From Flavobacterium sp. (GTDB lineage Bacteria > Bacteroidota > Bacteroidia > Flavobacteriales > Flavobacteriaceae), in NCBI GenBank assembly GCA_030151255.1, contig JASLED010000023.1, positions 1 through 48,390 of the forward strand: a DNA stretch of 48,390 nt, written 5' to 3'. Position numbers and translations under genes: made by a program. The notes beneath the pieces were generated by a model, which was not told the DNA's origin, did no database searches, and saw only the letters and a list, made by a program, of their open reading frames with translations. Below are positions 32,946 through 38,626 of the stretch, piece by piece; within the stretch, counting starts at the first letter, position 1, and each line of letters starts with the position of its first letter.

Positions 32946-33818
32946 TTATTTCTTTTTATTGATAGCTGTCAACATATCCCACATTTCTGTTGGAATTTGA
33001 TCTAACATATTAAACTCACCTGCGCCTTGTAACCACTCTCCGCCGTCAATGGTAATTACTTCTCCATTAATAAAGCTAGAAAAATCAGACACTAAATACG
33101 CTGCTAAATTTGCTAATTCTTGATGTTCACCTACTCGTCTTAGTGGAATTTTTTTCGTTAAATCAAATTTCTCTTTCAAATCGCCAGGCAGCAATCTATC
33201 CCAAGCACCTTTTGTAGGAAATGGACCTGGAGCAATTGCATTAAATCGCATTCCATATTTTGCCCATTCTACCGCTAAACTTCTTGTCATTGCCAAAACA
33301 CCTGCCTTTGCAACTGCTGATGGCACAACATACGCCGATCCGGTCCAAGCATAAGTGGTGGTTATATTTAAAACAACCGTATTTTTTTGCTGTGTTTCTA
33401 TCCAATGTTTACCTAAAACCAATGTACAGTTTTTTGTTCCTTTTAAAACGATATCAACAATTGTATCAAATGCATTAGAAGACAATCTTTCGGTGGGTGA
33501 AATAAAATTACCTGCAGCATTATTTACCAATATATCTACTTTTTTCCATTTGGATAAAACCTCGGTCAACATTGCTTCTACTTGCTCGTAATGTCTAACA
33601 TCACAACTAATTGGTAAACACTGTCCTCCTGTTTCCTCTTCAAGTTCTTTTGCTGTTTGTTTTAGTTTGTCTAAATCTCTACTTGTAATAACAACCTTTG
33701 CTCCTATTTGCATAAAATAAGCAGACATGGAACGACCTAATCCACTTCCGCCTCCTGTTACAATAATTACCTTATCAAACAATGTATCTTTGGGCAACAT
33801 TTTTGCTGTATAATTCAT
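32946..33818 (-). CDS. Short-chain dehydrogenase/reductase, 2,4-dienoyl-CoA reductase-like
   Basis: The 290-residue classical SDR has the cofactor motif TGGGSGLGRSMS at about residues 20-31, SRDLDKLK giving NADP preference, the structural NNAAGNF and the substrate region near VVPSAVAKAGVLAMTRSLAVEW. The usual YxxxK appears as S-AVAK after VP, so the catalytic Tyr is replaced. This is known in mammalian peroxisomal/mitochondrial 2,4-dienoyl-CoA reductases, to which this protein also shows general resemblance. A role in beta-oxidation of unsaturated fatty acids is inferred. The start is ATG 33818 (MNYTAKMLPKD), not the in-frame TTG at 33827. It stands alone. Confidence 0.82.
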   Translation of the reverse strand: MNYTAKMLPKDTLFDKVIIVTGGGSGLGRSMSAYFMQIGAKVVITSRDLDKLKQTAKELEEETGGQCLPISCDVRHYEQVEAMLTEVLSKWKKVDILVNNAAGNFISPTERLSSNAFDTIVDIVLKGTKNCTLVLGKHWIETQQKNTVVLNITTTYAWTGSAYVVPSAVAKAGVLAMTRSLAVEWAKYGMRFNAIAPGPFPTKGAWDRLLPGDLKEKFDLTKKIPLRRVGEHQELANLAAYLVSDFSSFINGEVITIDGGEWLQGAGEFNMLDQIPTEMWDMLTAINKKK

Positions 33819-33917
33819 CTTTTTCAAATTTTAGTTTATCCTAAATATACAACTTTGATAGAAATCTAATTGATGTTAACAAAAAAATAGTGTTTTAATC
33901 TTCTCTTTATTTAACAA

Positions 33918-33950
33918 AAAAAGAGGTCGTATTACTACGACCTCTTTATA
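33918..33950 (-). terminator. Terminator of the small membrane protein gene
   Basis: A 12-bp stem, AAAGAGGTCGTA / TACGACCTCTTT, with loop TTAC on the plus strand is followed on the minus strand by a T run. It lies about 18 bp beyond the stop at 33968. Confidence 0.85.
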
Positions 33951-33967
33951 ATTTAAAAACTAAAAAA

Positions 33968-34138
33968 CTAGTTTTCATTTAACTCTCTTTTTTTAGCTTT
34001 CTTCTCTTTCATTAACTCAATTGCTCCGCCTGTAGCCCAGTACATAACAAAACCAACTAAGAATATTAAAAGCCAAAATGCCATAGTAACTACTGTCATG
34101 GCGAAGATAAAGCCTAAATACTGTTGAAATTCAAACAT
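33968..34138 (-). CDS. Small single-pass membrane protein of unknown function
   Basis: A 56-residue frame from ATG 34138 to TAG at 33968-33970 encodes a short N-terminus (MFEFQQYLG), one or two hydrophobic helices (FIFAMTVVTMAFWLLIFLVG and continuing to MYWATG) and a strongly basic tail (ELMKEKKAKKRELNEN). It is too short for most ORF callers. A well-formed promoter at 34170-34200 and a strong terminator show that it is a separate transcription unit, which supports expression. I do not recognise a family. Confidence 0.78.
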   Translation of the reverse strand: MFEFQQYLGFIFAMTVVTMAFWLLIFLVGFVMYWATGGAIELMKEKKAKKRELNEN

Positions 34139-34169
34139 TTTTTCCGGATTTTTTTCTTTGTATACGCGT

Positions 34170-34200
34170 CAAATGTACGTTAATTTTCTCAATTCAACAA
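34170..34200 (-). promoter_or_regulatory. Promoter of the small membrane protein gene
   Basis: On the minus strand TTG at 34200-34198, exactly 20 bp and TACATTTG at 34177-34170 match the Bacteroidota consensus. The ATG is 32 nt downstream of the box. Confidence 0.8.
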
Positions 34201-34299
34201 TACAACTTTATTTTTTCATTTCGCATACTACATAACAAAGTTTTGAAAAGTACTAAAATCCGCTTAATAATTGCGGCTAAAGCTTTATTTTACTAATAG

Positions 34300-35481
34300 T
34301 TATAACTGAAAATATTGACTATAATTTTGTAAATCCTTATCTCCTCTCCCTGATAAATTAATCACAATAATATCTGTGGGTAAAAAAGAATGTTGCTTTA
34401 AAACAGCTAAAGCGTGAGAACTTTCTATGGCAGGAATTATCCCTTCATATTTACATAATTCAAGCCCAGCTTCCATAGCTTCGGCGTCTTTTATTGCAAA
34501 AAATTTTGCTCTGTTTTTTTGCTTTAACAATGAAAACAATGGACCAAACCCAGGATAATCCAATCCTGCAGAAATAGAATATGCATCTAAAGGTTGTTGT
34601 TGCTCATCTTGCATAAAATAGGTGTAACTACCATGTAAAACCCCTGGTTTCCCTATAAATGAAGTTGCTGCTGTTTTATCTGTATCTAGTCCTAAACCTC
34701 CTCCTTCAGCTACTAAAAGTTGAACGGATTCATCTTCTAAAAAAGCATGGAAAGCGCCTGTTGCATTACTTCCTCCACCTACACAAGCAATTATGTAATT
34801 TGGCTTATCGGTTCCTTCTTTTTCTAATAATTGTTGTTTTATTTCTTTTGAAATAACGGATTGAAATCGCCCTACCATATCAGGATAAGGATGAGGCCCC
34901 ACAACCGAACCTATTAAATAATAAGTATCTGTTGGGTTTTCTATCCAATACATCAAAGCTTCGTCTACAGCTTCTTTTAGTGTTTGTGTTCCTGATTTTG
35001 CAGCTCTTACCTCGGCACCCAACATTTTCATTCGGGCTACATTTGGTGCTTGGCGCTCTATATCTGTTGCGCCCATAAATACAATACATTCTATGCCTGC
35101 CAAAGCACAAACTGTTGCTGTTGCTACTCCATGTTGCCCTGCTCCAGTTTCGGCAATAATTTTTGTTTTTCCTAATCGTTTTGCCAACAAAACTTGCCCA
35201 ATAGTATTGTTTATTTTATGTGCTCCTGTATGACAAAGATCTTCTCTTTTTAAATATACCTTTGTATTGTACAATTTTGATAATCGTTCTGAATAATATA
35301 AAGGTGTTGGTCTACCAACATAATCTTGTAAGAGTTGTTGACATTCTTTTTGAAATGATGGCTCTTCCATAATTTCTAAATATTTTTCTTGTAATTCTTT
35401 TAAGGTTAGTTCTAATTGAGTAGGAATAAAAGCACCTCCAAATTCTCCGTAAAATCCGTTTTTGTTTACTTGATAATTCAT
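34300..35481 (-). CDS. trpB: Tryptophan synthase beta subunit (stand-alone gene)
   Basis: TrpB condenses indole and serine to tryptophan. The 393-residue protein has the PLP lysine K89 in HTGAHKINN, the alpha-subunit and monovalent-cation regions GEFGGAFIP and ETGAGQHGVATA, the phosphate loop GGGSNATGAFHAF and the C-terminal LSGRGDKD. It is of the canonical TrpB1 type, which normally works with TrpA. Here no trpA or other trp gene flanks it: the next gene downstream has its own promoter and the upstream gene is unrelated. Expression is governed by the attenuator at 35513-35695, with the ATG about 30 nt after the terminator T run. Confidence 0.95.
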   Translation of the reverse strand: MNYQVNKNGFYGEFGGAFIPTQLELTLKELQEKYLEIMEEPSFQKECQQLLQDYVGRPTPLYYSERLSKLYNTKVYLKREDLCHTGAHKINNTIGQVLLAKRLGKTKIIAETGAGQHGVATATVCALAGIECIVFMGATDIERQAPNVARMKMLGAEVRAAKSGTQTLKEAVDEALMYWIENPTDTYYLIGSVVGPHPYPDMVGRFQSVISKEIKQQLLEKEGTDKPNYIIACVGGGSNATGAFHAFLEDESVQLLVAEGGGLGLDTDKTAATSFIGKPGVLHGSYTYFMQDEQQQPLDAYSISAGLDYPGFGPLFSLLKQKNRAKFFAIKDAEAMEAGLELCKYEGIIPAIESSHALAVLKQHSFLPTDIIVINLSGRGDKDLQNYSQYFQL

Positions 35482-35512
35482 TTGATATAATTTTGTTTGT
35501 TTTAATTTTTGA

Positions 35513-35551
35513 AATAAAAAAAAGGGCTTGTCGTGATGACAAGCCCTTTTT
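35513..35551 (-). terminator. Attenuator terminator of the trpB leader
   Basis: On the minus strand AAAGGGCTTGTC-ATCAC-GACAAGCCCTTT forms a 12-bp GC-rich stem followed by eight T. It lies 35 bp past the leader-peptide stop and 31 bp before the trpB ATG. The loop plus first bases of the 3' arm (TCACGAC) can instead pair with GTCGTGA at 35619-35613, which would block the terminator. Confidence 0.88.
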
Positions 35552-35586
35552 ATACATATATAAATAATACTACGTTATATTTTTAT

Positions 35587-35670
35587 TTAATACATACCAA
35601 TAGAAGAACTGCTCACGACGTTTTGACGTAAGTTGTTCCACCACCAATTATTTGTATGTTTAAAATTCAT
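35587..35670 (-). CDS. trpL: trp leader peptide (WWW)
   Basis: A 27-residue frame from ATG 35670 to TAA at 35587-35589 encodes MNFKHTNNWWWNNLRQNVV, then SSSSIGMY. Codons 9-11 are three consecutive TGG (35646-35638), strongly diagnostic of a tryptophan-sensing leader. It follows a consensus promoter by about 18 nt. Region 1 (GAAC right after the Trp codons) can pair with GTTC at 35609-35606, and region 2 (GTCGTGA) can pair with the terminator. Ribosome stalling at TGG would therefore favour antitermination and trpB expression. Confidence 0.9.
   Translation of the reverse strand: MNFKHTNNWWWNNLRQNVVSSSSIGMY
35606..35638 (-). promoter_or_regulatory. trp attenuator protector (1:2) pairing and antiterminator segment
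   Basis: On the minus strand GAAC (35638-35635) and TTACG pair with CGTCGTGAGCAGTTC (35620-35606), giving a protector hairpin. The same segment holds GTCGTGA (35619-35613), complementary over 7 bases to TCACGAC in the terminator (35536-35530). The two pairings are mutually exclusive, as in classical trp attenuation. Confidence 0.75.
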
Positions 35671-35687
35671 TGTTTTAATTTGTTTGA

Positions 35688-35718
35688 CAAAAGTATAGAG
35701 AAAATAAAAACTTACCAA
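35688..35718 (-). promoter_or_regulatory. Promoter of trpL-trpB
   Basis: On the minus strand TTG at 35718-35716, 20 bp and TACTTTTG at 35695-35688 match the Bacteroidota consensus. The leader ATG at 35670 is 18 nt past the box. Confidence 0.8.
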
Positions 35719-35720
35719 AC

Positions 35721-35758
35721 AAAAAAAGGTTGATAACTATTTATCAACCTTTTTTATT
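35721..35758 (-). terminator. Terminator of the transglycosylase-like gene
   Basis: A 15-bp stem, AAAAAAGGTTGATAA / TTATCAACCTTTTTT, with loop CTAT lies directly after the stop at 35761 and immediately before the trpL promoter. Confidence 0.88.
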
Positions 35759-35760
35759 TT

Positions 35761-36408
35761 TTACAAATAAGCTAATGCATTTTTTTCTGGTTCTATTTCA
35801 GAAACATCAAATCCGCTAAACTTTTTCATGTAGCTTACTATTGATGTGCCATAACCATCGTTAAAACCATTAGCACCATTACTCTTTAAGAACTTTCTTA
35901 CAGAACCTGCTCCGCCTAAATGTGCTGCAGCTAATATTCCTGATTCTGTAATTCTCACTCCATTGATTCTTCTTCCAACAAATTTTTCAATTTCGTGTCT
36001 AAGAATCCATTTGTTTTTGGCAATTAAAGCATCAAATGCTTTTTCTTGCAAAAGTGGATCATTTAAAAACTCTTCCGTATCAAATATTCCGATTGATCGG
36101 AGAGCTAACTTACCGAATTGGTATTTTCCTATGTAGCCGTATGAATTAATAATTTTGTATAAACCATTAGATTCTCTTGCCGCAACGGCTTGTTTAAACC
36201 CTACATAGGTCTTTCCTGTAAATGGTATTATCGCCAAAGCAACTTCTTCTGTTGGTTCTTCCTCTTGGTTGGGGAAGTCATAAGTAAGTTCTCTGTCTGG
36301 TCGAATTTTATACTGATCTAAAAGTATAATTTCATACTTTTTAAATCCTGAAAAAACTCCTCCAATTAGCAATAAAAAGCCAATAAAAAAAGAACATTTT
36401 TTTCTCAT
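35761..36408 (-). CDS. Probable lytic-transglycosylase-like envelope protein
   Basis: The 215-residue protein has an N-terminal signal anchor (MRKKCSFFIGFLLLIGGVFSG). The domain that follows contains AARESNGLYKIINSYGYIGKYQFG; the ARES-x-Y-x-G-YQ arrangement resembles the catalytic region of transglycosylase SLT-type domains, with the Glu as candidate catalytic residue. AAAHLGGAGSVRKFL resembles their C-terminal helix. Peptidoglycan cleavage is thus inferred. I use ATG 36408; a GTG at 36435 adds nine residues before the signal. A -7 box TAAATTTG lies at 36462-36455. Confidence 0.7.
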   Translation of the reverse strand: MRKKCSFFIGFLLLIGGVFSGFKKYEIILLDQYKIRPDRELTYDFPNQEEEPTEEVALAIIPFTGKTYVGFKQAVAARESNGLYKIINSYGYIGKYQFGKLALRSIGIFDTEEFLNDPLLQEKAFDALIAKNKWILRHEIEKFVGRRINGVRITESGILAAAHLGGAGSVRKFLKSNGANGFNDGYGTSIVSYMKKFSGFDVSEIEPEKNALAYL

Positions 36409-36454
36409 TAAATTTAATTTCTCAAGCCCTGTCACAACTTGAAATTTCTGATTG

Positions 36455-36462
36455 CAAATTTA
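36455..36462 (-). promoter_or_regulatory. -7 box of the transglycosylase-like gene
   Basis: TAAATTTG on the minus strand matches TAnnTTTG, 47 nt before the ATG. No clear -33 TTG. Confidence 0.5.
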
Positions 36463-36647
36463 CCTTCATTTTTACAAATGCCTAATTTTTAATGGTTAAA
36501 AAAACATTTAACAATTTAAAAAAATCAACAAAACACTGATAAACAAAGGGATAAATCAAAAAACTTTAACATTTTATTTCTTGCATAAATCTTAATTATT
36601 GCATAAATTAAATAGCTTTTTTTCTGTTTTTGGATCAGATAAAATCA

Positions 36648-36686
36648 AAAAAGGAGCAAAATCGACTCGATTTCACTCCTTTTTAG
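36648..36686 (-). terminator. Terminator of the ABC-F gene
   Basis: AAAAAGGAG / CTCCTTTTT with an inner AAATCGA / TCGATTT stem forms a long hairpin 32 bp after the stop at 36718. The remaining ~170 bp upstream of 36648 is AT-rich and featureless. Confidence 0.8.
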
Positions 36687-36717
36687 ATGTATAATAATAG
36701 GTTATTTCAACTGGTTT

Positions 36718-38574
36718 TTATCCTTCCATTTTAGCCGAAAGTTCAAACCATTTTTCTTCTTTTTCTTCTAATTCATTTAGAATTTTTTCTAACTCTTTTG
36801 CTTTACTATCAATTTCATCTTCTTTCACTTTTCCGTCCGAAAAAAGCTGTTCCATTTTTAATTTTTGTTCTTGAAGTTTAGCAATTTCTCTTTCTACTTT
36901 TTGTAGTTCTTTTTGCTCTTGAAAGCTAAGTCCGTTTTTTACTTGCTCTGCTTTCCAATTTACTTTTTCCTTTGGTTCTTCTTTTACTGGCTCAACACTA
37001 TCTTCATACGCTCTAAAATCAGAATAGTTACCCGGAAAATCTTCAATTACTCCATCTCCTCTAAATACAAAAAGGTGATCAACAATTTTATCCATAAAAT
37101 ATCTATCGTGAGAAACCACCACCAAACACCCTGGATAATCTAATAAAAAGCTTTCTAAAACGTTTAGTGTTACAATATCTAAATCGTTGGTAGGCTCATC
37201 GAGAATTAAAAAGTTAGGGTTTTGAATTAACACTGTACATAAATACAAACGTTTTAATTCTCCTCCACTCAACTTTTCTACATAATCGTGCTGTTTTTTA
37301 CGATCAAACAAAAAGCGTTCAAGCAATTGAGCCGCAGAAATAGATCTTCCTTTAGCCAACGGAATTTGCTCACCAAATTCTTTAATTACATCAATTACCT
37401 TTTGATCTGGCTTTACGTGAATTCCGCCTTGTGTATAATATCCTATTTTAATAGTTTCGCCAATTACCACCTTACCTGCATCTGGCTTGATTGTTTGGGT
37501 AAGAATATTTAAGTATGTTGATTTTCCACTTCCGTTTTTTCCAATAATTCCAATACGTTCGCCACGATTGAACATATAGTTGTAATCTTCCAGAATTACT
37601 TTTCCATCATAATTCTTATGCAATTTATGTAATTCAACCACCTTACTTCCCATACGCTCCATATTAATTTCGAGCTCTACTTGATGTTCTGTTCGGCGGC
37701 TATGTGCTTTTTCTTTGATGATGTAAAAATCGTCAATACGAGATTTAGATTTAGTTGTTCTGGCTTTTGGTTGACGACGCATCCAAGACAATTCTTTTAC
37801 AAATAAATTTTGCGCTTTATCAATACTTGCATTTTCAGCAGCAATTCGCTCTTCTTTCTTTTCTAAATAATAAGAATAGTTTCCTTTGTATTGATAAATT
37901 AATCCATTGTCTAATTCAATGATTTCATTACACACACGCTCTAAAAAGAAACGATCGTGCGTTACCATAAACAAGGTAATATTTTCTTTGGCAAAATAAT
38001 TTTCCAGCCATTCGATCATTTCTAAGTCTAAATGGTTGGTAGGCTCATCCAAAATCAATAAATCAGGCTTATTAATTAAGATAATAGCTAATGCCAAACG
38101 CTTTTTTTGTCCTCCTGATAAGTTTTTTACTTTTAGCTTTAAGTCTTCTAACTTTAAGCGAAAAAGAATTTGTTTGTATTGCGTTTCAAAATCCCAAGCA
38201 TTGTGAATTTCCATTTGCTCGAATGCTTTTTGATACGCTTCTTCATCTTCAGGGTTTTCTAATGCTTTTTCGTAAGCTTCAATTACCTTTAAACTTTCGT
38301 TGTCTGAGGCAAAAATACTTTCTTCAATCGTTAGCTCATCTTGCAAATTAGGCTCTTGCGATAAAAACTCCATACGGATTCCTTTTCGCATAACAATTTG
38401 CCCTGTATCTGGATATTCACTTCCAGTAAGCATTTTTAAAATAGTAGTTTTTCCTGAGCCATTTTTTGCTACGAAAGCAATTTTTTGATCCTTATTAATT
38501 CCAAATGACACATTTTCGAATAAAGTATGTGCGCCAAATGATTTTGATATATTTTCTATTGATACGTAATTCAC
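36718..38574 (-). CDS. ABC-F family ATPase (Uup-like)
   Basis: The 618-residue protein has two fused ABC ATPase domains and no membrane segments. The Walker A motifs are AKNGSGKTT and GKNGSGKST, the signatures LSGGQKKRLALA and LSGGELKRLYL, and the Walker B regions DLLILDEPTNHLD and NFLILDEPTNDLD. The linker between domains is Arg-rich (WMRRQPKARTTKSKSR), and the last 90 residues are a charged coiled coil, as in Uup. ABC-F proteins act at the ribosome exit or P site, and Uup-like members also bind DNA. The start is GTG at 38574, with a -7 box 17 nt upstream. Confidence 0.9.
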   Translation of the reverse strand: MNYVSIENISKSFGAHTLFENVSFGINKDQKIAFVAKNGSGKTTILKMLTGSEYPDTGQIVMRKGIRMEFLSQEPNLQDELTIEESIFASDNESLKVIEAYEKALENPEDEEAYQKAFEQMEIHNAWDFETQYKQILFRLKLEDLKLKVKNLSGGQKKRLALAIILINKPDLLILDEPTNHLDLEMIEWLENYFAKENITLFMVTHDRFFLERVCNEIIELDNGLIYQYKGNYSYYLEKKEERIAAENASIDKAQNLFVKELSWMRRQPKARTTKSKSRIDDFYIIKEKAHSRRTEHQVELEINMERMGSKVVELHKLHKNYDGKVILEDYNYMFNRGERIGIIGKNGSGKSTYLNILTQTIKPDAGKVVIGETIKIGYYTQGGIHVKPDQKVIDVIKEFGEQIPLAKGRSISAAQLLERFLFDRKKQHDYVEKLSGGELKRLYLCTVLIQNPNFLILDEPTNDLDIVTLNVLESFLLDYPGCLVVVSHDRYFMDKIVDHLFVFRGDGVIEDFPGNYSDFRAYEDSVEPVKEEPKEKVNWKAEQVKNGLSFQEQKELQKVEREIAKLQEQKLKMEQLFSDGKVKEDEIDSKAKELEKILNELEEKEEKWFELSAKMEG

Positions 38575-38590
38575 TTGTGTATATTTTTTA

Positions 38591-38598
38591 CAAAAATA
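38591..38598 (-). promoter_or_regulatory. -7 box of the ABC-F gene
   Basis: TATTTTTG on the minus strand matches TAnnTTTG, 17 nt before the GTG start. Confidence 0.6.
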
Positions 38599-38626
38599 GC
38601 CTTTTATTCTCCAGTAAAAAAACCTA

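Noticed and set aside
32806..33000. Possible parS site near parAB
   Set aside because: No 16-bp GC-rich palindrome of the usual parS type was seen by eye here or nearby; a motif search of the whole genome would be needed.
33260..33591. Two overlapping plus-strand frames opposite the SDR gene
   Set aside because: Both are antisense shadows of a well-supported SDR coding sequence.
34258..34275. CCGC/GCGG mini-hairpin after trpB as a terminator
   Set aside because: Only four base pairs and no T run; too weak to call.
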